Part shown: piece after piece, positions 10,001-19,400 of the stretch
How the letters are laid out: every line of letters starts with the position of its first letter
How positions within the stretch are numbered: the stretch's first letter is position 1
Origin: Owenweeksia sp963758205
Lineage (GTDB): Bacteria; Bacteroidota; Bacteroidia; Flavobacteriales; Schleiferiaceae
Length of the DNA: 64,000 nt
Direction of reading: 5' to 3'
Assembly (NCBI GenBank): GCA_963758205.1
Contig: CAVWUM010000006.1
Coordinates: 744,001 to 808,000, forward strand
Made by a program: the position numbers and the translations under genes
Notes under the pieces: generated by a model
Databases searched by the model: none
Seen by the model: the letters and a program-made list of their open reading frames with translations, nothing else
What the model was told of the DNA's origin: nothing

Positions 10001-13000
10001 GGGCTGAAGCCATTTGCAGCACAGCTATCTCTCACATAAAATTCATAGGTAGTTTGAGCAATCAAACCTCCTGCAACGGTAGTATCAATGTTACCAGCTA
10101 CAGAGTCTCTAGACACCCAGGCATTTGTTCCCGGGGTAAAGCCTACAGGCCCAACTTCCCAGTGAGTTTCATTTCCATCGGTACCTGCGCCCCAATAAAT
10201 GGTAGCTGATGTGGGCGACACACCGGCAACACCAAGGGTATTAAGGAATGGTGGATTACAACTCGGGATGGTTTCGTAAATGAAGTCATCTATATAAATA
10301 GTACGGAAGGTGCTGCTGTTTCCATGACGGAAAGCCACATACTTATCAGTACCATTATAACCTGACGCTAAATCTACATTTACCACATACAATTGATAAG
10401 TATTAGTAAGCTGTACCGTATCAATTGGGGTAAAAGAAAGAACATCAAGAGGATTTGTCATCGTTCCAACTACCAACTCATTAGCAAGTGTGGTAGTACC
10501 GTTGGCCATAAACTGTATACGCTTATTACCAGCAGTTAAATCGCTAAACTGCGGGCTGATAAACAAAGTAGTATCACCAGGGCCTGCAGGGTTACCGTTA
10601 TAAAACCTGATATGGTTAGGACTGGTATTGGGCGTGCCAAACTGGTAGGTTTGTGCTACGCCAACTGTAGTTCTGCCACCGGTAATATTATTAGCCCAGC
10701 AAAATGGCACGGCATTATTTGGTGAACTATCAAAATTATCAGTGTATGGTGCAGTAAACGGAAGGCAGTTAGTACGGAAAGTAAATGGACCTATCAGCAG
10801 ACTTACTCCATTGGCTGAGTCGGTACAGTTGGCACGCACGTAATAATCATATAAAGTATTTGGCAATAAGCCACCCAATGTATCGGGGTTGGTACTTGTA
10901 GTCATACTAAATGTACCCGGAGAACCTTGCTGAAAACCAGATGGCCCCCAGAAAAGATCCCACTTAGTACCTGAAGGATCGTTCCAGGCAGCAATGGCAT
11001 TGCTATCAGTAATACTTGTTACAGTAAGACCAGTTGGCCATGGGCAGGTTGGAGCTTCATCAATAACCACATCGTCAATAGCAGCATCACCACAACAGCC
11101 GTTTCCAGATTGCTTAAACCTTACCTGTATGGTATCTCCGGTATAAGCAGCAAGGTTTACAAACTCAAGCACCCAAGGGTCACTGCTTGCGGTTTGAATA
11201 TCTCCGGTAACGCTGTAAACATTAGTCCAAGTAGAACCAAAATCGTTACTAACCTCAATATCCATATCGGCTATACTACCATTACTGTACCTGTGCTGGT
11301 AAAAATAAATAGCCGGAGTGGTTAAGGTACTTACATCAACAGGAGGAGTAGTTAGATAAGCTATATCACTGGCCGAACTACCTGAAGCCTCACAGTACAT
11401 AAAGTTACCACCGGTTTGATCGTTTAATGGACCATTACCACTGGTTGGGCCAGTAGAGCGCGGTATCCATTTAAATACACTAGTACTTGCGGTATTAGGA
11501 GTTGAACCCCAGCAAGGACTTATTCCGTTTCCGTTATTATTTCCACTTGCCACCCAACCTGTAGAACTACTGTCAAAATCTTCAGAAAAAGGAGCAGTAA
11601 AGGTTACGCATGGGGTAAGTATTGAAATTGGTCCTGCAAAGGCGCCAATATCATTTGCACCACAGCTATCTGCCACATAAACATCATAAGCTGTATTGCT
11701 TGTAAGACCAGAAATACCATAAGAGGTACCTGTTCCTGTCTTTCTGTTACCTGTTCCGGGAGTAAAACCCAGTGGGCCCCACTCAATTACATAACCAGCA
11801 CCACCAAGTACATTCCATGAAGCAATTGCTGAAGTGGCCGTTACGTTAGCAACACTAAAGCCAGTAGGAGCAATAAGACCTGATTGTCTGACACTAGAGA
11901 TAGTATCGTTTGCATTAACCGTATCATTAACACTATTTGGCTGTGATGTCCAAACTGTAATTGTATAGGGCGTAGATGCTAAAAAGTTAAAAGTTCCGAG
12001 GGTAACCTGAGCCGAAACTGAACCTGAACCACCAATGGTATCAAGATTACCAGTAAAGCTAAAGGCAGTTTGAGTAACTCCGTTTACGCTCCAGTTAACT
12101 GTTGCGCTGGTTACTACGTTGGTACCGTAATTTTGAATTGTTGCCAGTACGCTGCGCGTTCCTGCACAAAAATTACTCGGGGCATCAATAGAAGTAACCC
12201 CAATATCATTTATGGCGCCCGAACTTAGTGGTACAATTACCACTTTTCCATCGCCAAGGTTTACACCTGCAAGGTTAACCGGGTTTGCTCCTGCATTGAA
12301 GGAACCACCACCACCTCCGGTAGGGCAACATGTACCTCCATTATTAGAAGCACCACCACCGCTGTAACCACCACCGCCACCACAGCGAAAGTTGTTCCAA
12401 CTACTGGTACCGCCACCTCCACCGAAGCCACCGGCTCCGCGAAGGCCACCTCCGGCTCCGCCATTTACAAAGGCCATACCTGCAGCTGTACCGGTTCCAT
12501 TTCCCAGTAAGCCGCCACCGCCATCAGCACTTGATGCCTGTAGACCTCCTGAGCCACTGGTACCACCAGCACCTGTAATTGAGCCACCTGTACCTGCACC
12601 TCCAGCTGTACCACTTTGCCCATCACAACTAGCAGAAAAAGCAGTAGCATGATTACCACCGCCACCTCCGGCAATTACTATTGGGGTATTATCTGTATAG
12701 GTTACAAATGAACCACCGCCACCACCAAACTGCTGGTCGTAAGTTGGATCCAGATATATAGGAGCCTCCTGGCCTACCAATATCTTTAATGTGTCTCCAG
12801 CAGTTAGGGCCATCTCTCCATAGATATGAGCACCACGGCCTCCAAAGGCTCCGTAGCCTTGTCCACCAAAGGCCTCTATGCTATAGTAGCCACTTTGTGG
12901 AACAACCCAATATTGGATTCCCCCATTTACGGTAACCTGGCCTGCCAGGGGGGTACCTGTGTAAGCCGTATTTACATCGCTTTGCGAGGGGCCATTTTGG

Positions 13001-13095
13001 CCTACCGCACCTGCTGGTGTGAATGTGTATTGTAGCTGAGCCGAAACCACAGCACAAGACAGCATGACACCAAATAATAGTATCAGTCTTCTCAT
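7012..13095 (-). CDS. Giant T9SS-sorted modular protein (Gly-rich, CARDB, FN3, MAM-like, PKD, sorting domain)
   Basis: The start is placed at the ATG at 13095 (2027 residues), because MRRLILLFGVMLSCAVVSAQ is a good signal peptide. The 23-residue extension to 13164 is atypical and would begin upstream of a putative promoter at 13138-13145. Order of domains: glycine-rich segment (about residues 85-285), CARDB-like (305-405), then FN3-like units alternating with jelly-roll/MAM-like units at about 498-682, 782-948, 1038-1225, 1328-1485 and 1582-1758. A PKD-like unit (1855-1935) and a type A T9SS sorting domain (SIFPNPASNQ near 1950, ending TKRLIKQ) complete it. Two MAM-like units carry the motif NGCCGDAAIDD. 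No catalytic residues were recognised. The protein should be exported by T9SS and anchored to or released at the cell surface. Long stretches are close to identical to the neighbour at 13421-19540. Probable role: adhesion or surface binding (inference). Confidence 0.9.
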   Translation of the reverse strand: MRRLILLFGVMLSCAVVSAQLQYTFTPAGAVGQNGPSQSDVNTAYTGTPLAGQVTVNGGIQYWVVPQSGYYSIEAFGGQGYGAFGGRGAHIYGEMALTAGDTLKILVGQEAPIYLDPTYDQQFGGGGGSFVTYTDNTPIVIAGGGGGNHATAFSASCDGQSGTAGGAGTGGSITGAGGTSGSGGLQASSADGGGGLLGNGTGTAAGMAFVNGGAGGGLRGAGGFGGGGGTSSWNNFRCGGGGGYSGGGASNNGGTCCPTGGGGGSFNAGANPVNLAGVNLGDGKVVIVPLSSGAINDIGVTSIDAPSNFCAGTRSVLATIQNYGTNVVTSATVNWSVNGVTQTAFSFTGNLDTIGGSGSVSAQVTLGTFNFLASTPYTITVWTSQPNSVNDTVNANDTISSVRQSGLIAPTGFSVANVTATSAIASWNVLGGAGYVIEWGPLGFTPGTGNRKTGTGTSYGISGLTSNTAYDVYVADSCGANDIGAFAGPISILTPCVTFTAPFSEDFDSSSTGWVASGNNNGNGISPCWGSTPNTASTSVFKWIPRSTGPTSGNGPLNDQTGGNFMYCEASGSSASDIAYLTTPPVDVSTLTTPAIYFYQHRYSNGSIADMDIEVSNDFGSTWTNVYSVTGDIQTASSDPWVLEFVNLAAYTGDTIQVRFKQSGNGCCGDAAIDDVVIDEAPTCPWPTGLTVTSITDSNAIAAWNDPSGTKWDLFWGPSGFQQGSPGTFSMTTSTNPDTLGGLLPNTLYDYYVRANCTDSANGVSLLIGPFTFRTNCLPFTAPYTDNFDSSPNNAVPFCWANNITGGRTTVGVAQTYQFGTPNTSPNHIRFYNGNPAGPGDTTLFISPQFSDLTAGNKRIQFMANGTTTLANELVVGTMTNPLDVLSFTPIDTVQLTNTYQLYVVNVDLASGYNGTDKYVAFRHGNSSTFRTIYIDDFIYETIPSCNPPFLNTLGVAGVSPTSATIYWGAGTDGNETHWEVGPVGFTPGTNAWVSRDSVAGNIDTTVAGGLIAQTTYEFYVRDSCAANGFSPWIGPFSFNTACNIFTAPLVENFDGTTWVASGNNNGNSLDPCWTSTPDVTSNSVFKWIPRSTGPTSGNGPLSDKTGTNYLYCEASGSSNTDVAYLYSPIVDVSALTVPALYFSQHRYSNATIADMDVEVTNDFGVTWTNVYSVTGDIQTSNSAPWEDEIIPLGAFVGDTIQIRFIQNSNGCCGDAAIDDVQIKEAPSCPDVISLDATGISDSTATLQWVGNPSVNSFELWFGPQGFFQGTATVGGVKSFRTGQSLLVDTMTGNKCYEFLVRGICAPGDTGNWVGPFVFCTECSPFNAPYYTGVDNMSTGETPDCWTPYFVGGTGNFAAFEVYAFGTPNSAPNHIRFYNYNQDTTMGISPRFNDLNAGNKRIRFFAEVTTTLSPNTIIVGTVSDPSSGRSFSPIDTISITNSKMEYTSEITVANGYNGTDNYIALLHGNNSTFRTYYIDDFHYENIPTCIRPDSLAVGNVTTTTAALSWQNAASSTGTNFRLSYGLNLSNPANGTKMMATGNTATLTGLTPASTYCVYVQEVCAPGDSSFWRGPVCFNTLCAPIPLPYKEEFQGPGLPNCYTTFNSSSSTSANAFWKFAGTWPNYGAQGINNAPGSTGGSLGVDGSTPNDSMVTLETPQFSVGSAASPYMSFLKFQNNTQASNPNSQTLYVDVYDGATWHSKVITDDSSSTSWRLFTIDLSTYTITGPVRFRFHVDKFTGGPSSFYSDIMIDDLRVFDFASTTSCLPVTGVSSTAKGCDSITVDWTSNTNYSLVQYGPTGFTLGQGMFSGIVTSSPYTITGLMPNTAYDIYIADTCGSDTSAYFGPLPVTTDAGPLPVADVQLVIDSISGSTKYFALDASGSTGATSYSWNYGNGTGTSNGAGALAAFTTNGSQTVVVTATNSCGSDTDTIVLNVDISLFDNELSQSLSIFPNPASNQVNISFDSFGSADAVVRVLDLTGKEVMVKVLDNLNGKADFMINIGNLADGVYMIEVSNGELNATKRLIKQ
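10255..11585 (-). repeat. Shared module block, copy in the giant gene 7012-13095
   Basis: This block (MAM-like unit, FN3, jelly-roll unit) encodes a protein almost the same as that of 17095-18415 in the adjacent giant gene. The DNA differs at many synonymous positions. Boundaries are approximate. Confidence 0.75.
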
Positions 13096-13137
13096 AAAAA
13101 GTACTTGTATGTTAAAAAAATTAGAAAAATAGGATGG

Positions 13138-13145
13138 CGAATATA
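13138..13145 (-). promoter_or_regulatory. Candidate Bacteroidetes -7 box for the giant gene ending at 7012
   Basis: The minus strand reads TATATTCG, one mismatch from TAnnTTTG, with a TTG about 20 bases further upstream. The predicted transcript would start near 13131, which supports the ATG at 13095 over 13164. The match is imperfect. Confidence 0.35.
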
Positions 13146-13369
13146 ACCAACCACCTCCCCGCATACAATTTAGACAGTGTTCAATATCAAAGAGATATTA
13201 TTCATACATAATAAAATATGTAAGATAATTCTTAAACAGCGTCTCTTGCTCAGATACTTACATAATACAAAAGTTCATTTGAATGAATATACTTACTAAA
13301 TATAACTTAATCATATATATCTATGGATTTTAAAATATCCATAAGGAATAACTTATAGCAACAAAAAAA
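13146..13369. other. AT-rich intergenic spacer between the two giant T9SS genes
   Basis: Together with the flanking promoter and terminator this makes a 325-base gap. It is very AT-rich, with many short ATAT/TAAAAT runs. No ORF, RNA gene or conserved motif was recognised apart from the elements annotated at either end. Confidence 0.4.
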
Positions 13370-13397
13370 AAAGACCGCCTTAAAAAAGACGGTCTTT
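13370..13397 (-). terminator. Rho-independent terminator of the giant gene at 13421
   Basis: A 12-bp stem with one G-U pair (arms 13370-13381 and 13386-13397), a 4-base loop, and a run of eight A on the plus strand (T run on the transcript side). It lies 24 bases past the stop codon. Confidence 0.9.
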
Positions 13398-13420
13398 ATT
13401 CAATGTTTAAAGCGAACTAC

Positions 13421-16400
13421 CTATTGCTTAATCAAGCGCTTGGTAGCTTTAAGTTCACCGTTTGATACTTCTATCATGTAAACCCCATCGGCAAGTTGGC
13501 CTACGTTGATCATAAAATCAACTTTGCCATTAAGGTTATCATGCTCTTCAGTCATGATTTCCTTTCCGCTTAGGTCTAACACACGTAGGGTCATTTCGGT
13601 AGCCTCGGCATCAAAGCTCACTTTTACCTGATCTTTAGCCGGGTTGGGGAACAACACAAGACTTTGCGCCAATGTATTTTCGCCATAGCTAAAGTTGGCA
13701 GGAAGTGTACAGGTGGTAGTATCCGAACCGCAGGCATTGGTTACCACAAGGGTAATGGTTTTGGCTCCTCCACTGGCATAGGTATGCGTGGTGTTGGCTC
13801 CGGTGCCTGTATTTCCATCGCCAAAGTCCCAGGCGTAGCTGTTGCCTTTACCCATACTGGTGCTGGCATCAAAGCTTACCAATAAGGTAAAGCCCTGTTG
13901 GTTTACAGCACATACCGCTACCGGTGCTCCTACATTACCCGTATTAAAGGTAAATGGACCTGCTACATTACCGGTATCTCCCTTGCAAATGTTGGTCACA
14001 TAGTAGTCATAAGTGGTATTGGCCATTGTTCCGGTAATGGTCAATGAACTGTCTCCTACCACAAGGGTACCTGTTCCGGGTGTTCCTCCTGTAGCTACAT
14101 ATGCTACAAGAGCAGAGTCTGCCGCTGTATTCCAGCTTATCTCAACACTATCACAGGCAATTACCTGAGCGGCAAGATTGGTTGGCGTTGGGCAACTTCC
14201 CGGTAGGTTTACTATTACGGTAACCGTATCACTAAATACCCCACATGGGCCATTAAACGTTGCGATATAGTTATACACCCCTGATGTGGTATAGGGCCCT
14301 ACCACTGTTTTAGGCAAGGTATCAACAATGGCACTGTTCAACGTCCAGGCAAAACCGGCTGTACTTCCTGCTGCTGGTTGTGGCACGCCTGCATTAAGCA
14401 CATTGGGATCTTGTGGTAGTGCCGATGAAACCACGCTGTAATTTGCAGCAAGGTTAGCATCCGGAGCTACCAGTCTGATTCCGGCAGTACCCGAACCTGA
14501 TGGTACGTTACCTGACCAATCGGCTGCGGTAACACCACTGGCTGCTGAGAAGGTATGACCGTTGTAACCAACTGCGTCTACGATCTGAGTACCTGATTTA
14601 AGGATATAACCTGATACCGTACCTGAACTCCATGTGGTAGTGGATGTACCTCTACCATCATAAAGGAAGTTGGCTGGTTGCGAAGCAACAGCTCCCTGAC
14701 CTGTCATAATAATGGCAGTACCATTAGGGCTAAGCAATGTTCCCTGAGGGAAGGTATAGTTAACTACCAATGAGGTTGAATTCCAAATCTCAAGGGTTAA
14801 ACCTCCTAAATCAGAATTTGGAACACCGGTAATCTCCATATAGTCATCTGCAGTCAAATAACTTGGCCATCCTCCAACAGGTGTTCCTGTTGACTTGAAC
14901 TGACAGATTTCCGTGATCTTAAACTCGCCTCCACTGAAAAATGGTGACTTAGCTTCTAATTCAACTGTATCAATCATATTAGTGATTACCACCACTGTAT
15001 CAGGGGTAACTTCCCAGTCATCATAAACCTGTAAGGTAACTGCCGAAAGAAGCGTGTCATTTGAAGGATCCAGGTTTTTAGTATTAGGATCGATATAAGC
15101 GTTGAGCGTATAAAACCCTGGCTGAGACATATCAATGTTAGTCGCTAAAAAGCTAGTGGTATCTCCTGCAGGTAAAGTACCTGTGTTTACCGTAATGGTA
15201 CCACTGGTATTTACTGGACCTGTAACATCATAATGAACCATTAGATTGGTGGTGGCAAAGTTTACTGCTGAACCAATATTATTAGCAACATCAATTCTTA
15301 TGGTATCATTTGTACCTAGACAAAGACCTTTTCTAACAAAGTCCGCATCTATTACCGCCATATCTTCACTTACAACATCCCTGATGATGAAATTATCTAT
15401 AGCCGCATCTCCACAACATCCGTTTCCGGTTTGTACAAAGCGTATCATAATAGTATCTCCTGCATAGCTTACCAAATTGGCACTTTGCGTTACCCATGGG
15501 GCAGCTGCTGATGTTTGAATGTCCCCCGTTACGTTGTATAGGTTCGTCCAGGTACTACCAAAGTCAGTAGAAATATCCACATCCATATCTGCAATATTAC
15601 CAGCACCATATCTGTGCTGATCAAAGAATAAGGAGGGATTGGCCAAAGTACCCAAATCAATCTGCGGGCTAATTAAAGTAGCTACATCATTTGCTGAACT
15701 ACCCGAAGCTTCGCAATACAAGAAGTTACCACCGGTATTATCCGATAATGGACCATTACCACTGGTTGGACCAGTTGATCTTGGTATCCACTTAAAAGGT
15801 TCTAAACCATTAGATACATCTGGAGTAGATGACCAACATCCATCTAAAACATTACCAGCATTGTTACCACTGGCAGTCCAGTTGGGACTATCAAAGGTTT
15901 CAATAACCGGAGCATTAAAAATAGAGCATGGCGTACAGTAGTCATAAGGCCCAGCGTAAAATGAAGTATCGCCAGGGCCACAGATGTAACGCACTACATA
16001 CTCATAGCACACTTTAGATCGTAGGGTATCCAGCACCAGAGTAGGTGTGGTGGTAAATCGCTTAGTTCCGCCTAATGTAGCGGTACCTTGATAGAAACCG
16101 TTTGGTCCAAACCACACTTGGTAACCTGAGGCACTAGTAGAACCATTCCAGGTAAGTGTTGCTCCTGTATCAACCAGGTTTGTAGCATTAAGGCCTGTTG
16201 GTGTAGGGCAGGTTACTTCTACTAATGATACATCGTCAAAAGAAAATCCATCAGAGAAAGTAGTACTGAAGGCAGTGAACCTTCCTGTTTGTCCAAAGCG
16301 GATTTGCGTATTAGCTCCCACGGCCTGACTTGCAGCCGCAAGTGGGCCAACTATATCTACATTGGTTACGTCAAAATAAGTACCATTCTGCCCTTGTGTT

Positions 16401-19400
16401 ACATCAAGGTCATAAATCTCAATCCAGGGATCAGTACCAGATCCTCTTACCCAAACTCTGTTGCTTGGGCTTGCCTCCTGTCCGTGACTCAAATAACTAA
16501 AGTTTAATTCAATACCATTACTGGTAGTATAATTAGACAGGTTAATTGCCAGAGTAAGGAAATTATCTTCTGGTAAGGATGGAGCTGGTGTATGATCTAA
16601 GGTAAAGGCTTGCTGACCAGACTTATAAAAATTAGCTCCTCCCTGTAATCTTAATCTACCAGTTGGATCATCCGCCTGAAAATCCCAATAATAGCTTGGG
16701 AAACAGAAGTCCTGATCTTCAAAGTAAGGCCCGGTAGCATAAGACTCGAATCCATCAATAAATGGAAGCGTGGCCGCCTGAGTTAATACACACTTGGTTG
16801 TAAAGGTTATAGGACCAACCCATGGACTAAATCCATTGGCAGCACAACTATCTCTTATATAAACATCATAGGTTGTTTGAGCTGTTAAACCGGTAAGTAC
16901 CAGTGTATCATTACTACCTGCTGTTGAATCACTGCCTAAAGCTCCTATTCCACCAGGGGTATATCCTGTAGGGCCCCATTCAACGTGTGTTTCATTACCA
17001 TCACTTCCTGCTCCCCAGTAAACCGAGGCGCCTGTAGCCGTAATATCAAATGCTCCTAAGGTGTTACTTAACGGTGGATTACATAAAGGTATAGTCTCAT
17101 ACACAAAGTCATCCAGATATATAGTACGGAAGGTACTGCTGTTACCATGGCGGAAAGCCACATACTTATCGGTACCGTTATAGCCTGCTGCTAAATTCAC
17201 ATTTACCACATACAGCTGATAGCTGCTGGTAAGGGGTACGGTGTCTATCGGGTTAAAGGATAATATATCCAAGGGGTTACCCATGGTACCTATCACCAAC
17301 TCATTGGTAAGGGTGGTGGTTCCGTTGGCCATAAACTGTATACGCTTATTGCCGGCCGTAAGATCACTGAACTGTGGGCTGATAAACAGCGTGGTATCAC
17401 CAGGCCCTGCAGGGTTACCGTTGTAAAACCTGATGTGGTTGGGGCTGGTATTGGGGGTACCAAACTGGTAGGTTTGCGCTACGCCATTAGTAGTCCTGCC
17501 TCCGGTAATATTATTGGCCCAGCAAAACGGTATGGCATTGTTGGGCGAACTGTCAAAGTTATCGCTATAGGGTGCGGTAAATGGTAAACAGGGCGTACGG
17601 AAGGTAAATGGCCCTATCAAAAGGCTTACTCCGTTGGCCGAGTCTATACAGTTGGCGCGTACATAGTAATCGTACAGGGTATTTGGCAATAGACCTCCCA
17701 ATGTATCGGGGTTGGTAGTGGTGGTCATGCTAAAGGTACCGGGGGAGCCTTGCTGAAAGCCGCTTGGGCCCCAGAACAGATCCCACTTGGTGCCACTCGG
17801 ATCGCTCCACGCGGCTATGGCATTACTATCGGTAACACTGGTTACGGTAAGTCCGCCAGGCCATGGGCACGTGGGGGCTTCGTCTACTATAATGTCATCT
17901 ATAGCTGCATCTCCACAACAGCCGTTTCCTTTTTGGCGGAAGCGGATCTGGATGGTATCGCCTGTATAGGCGGCAAGGTTTACAAACTCCAGCATCCATG
18001 GGTCGCTGCTTGAGGTCTGGATATCTCCGGTAACGCTGTAAACGCTACTCCACGTAAGGGTACCATCGTTGGTTACTTCTATCTCCATATCGGCTATACT
18101 GGCACCACTGTACCTGTGCTGATAAAAATAAAGGGCCGGGGTGGTAAGCCCGCTTACATCTATGGGTGGGGTGGTTAGTAAAGCGGTGTCGCCTGCGGAG
18201 CTTCCGGAGGCCTCACAATACATAAAGTTGCCGCCTGTTTTATCCATCAAAGGGCCGTTACCACTGGTGGGGCCGGTGCTTCTTGGTATCCACTTAAAGG
18301 GCTCGGAACCGTTGCTTACCGGAGGAAAGCTTGTCCAGCACTGGCTGATGCCGTTATTGGCATTGTTTCCACTGGCTACCCAACCCTGGTTGGTACTGTC
18401 AAAATCTTCAAAAAACGGGGCGGTAAACGTTACACAGGGGGTAAAGAAAGATACCGGGCCTGCGGTATCGCTATAGGCTGTTCCACAATCGGCCACCAGA
18501 TATACATCGTATAAGGTGTTGGGCAAAAGGCTAAGCATATTGGCGGAACTGCCGCTGCTTAAAACTGAGTTACCCGCAAACTGTGGGTTGAACCCTGCTG
18601 GCCCGAATATAACTTCGTAATTGGTGGAGGGGAAGGCATTCCAAAAGGCCGTGGCCGAGGTGGCCGTTATACCTCCTATCGCTAGCCCTGATGGCGCGCC
18701 AAGCCTTAATACCGCGCTGGCGGAGTCATTAAAGGTGGAGGTATCTATATTATTATTGGGAAGGCTCGTCCAGGCCCGCACCACATAGTTGGTATTGGTT
18801 AAAAACGAAAAGGTACCTACTACCACTGTATCGCTCGATTGGCCTGCTCCCCCTATCGTATCCAGGGTCATCGCATTGTACATTACAGGGGTTTGCAACA
18901 CTCCGTTTACATCCCAGTGTACTTGTACCGAGTCTATAGCATTGGTGCCGTAGTTGTTTACCACTACCTCTACCGGTATGGTGGCCGGGCATACCGCTAC
19001 CAGTGGGTTTACCTGGCTCACACCTGCATCATCGGGAGAGGTGGAGGCCTGGAAGATCTCTATCTCCCTGAAGTTGGGATTAGAGGTTTGGCCCGGGCCA
19101 TTCATCTGAAATAACGTAAACCTGAAGCGGTTGGTGGTTACTCGCTGAAAGCTTATGGTATTGGTACAGCTGGCCGGTAAACCTGAAAAGGTGCCCGTGG
19201 TTACCCACGCACTGCCATTCCAGCTTTGCATGGTGGCGCCCTGTAGCTGGCGCGCGGCATTGCTCTGCGCATGGTGGATCAGTATCTCATCAAAACTCTG
19301 GGGCGTGGGCCAGTTCCATTCTATAAAATCCGTACCCACTGTGGTGCTGGGCGGGCTGCTGGTGCTTATCCACATCGACTGGGTACCACAGGTACCTAAA

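Noticed and set aside
12392..12652. Proline-rich plus-strand ORF of 86 codons
   Set aside because: It is the reverse complement of the glycine-rich segment of the giant protein (GGN codons give CCN), so its composition is a shadow.
9420..18430. Repeated segments as a CRISPR or other short direct-repeat array
   Set aside because: The repeats are long, protein-coding and in frame, with amino-acid conservation across them.
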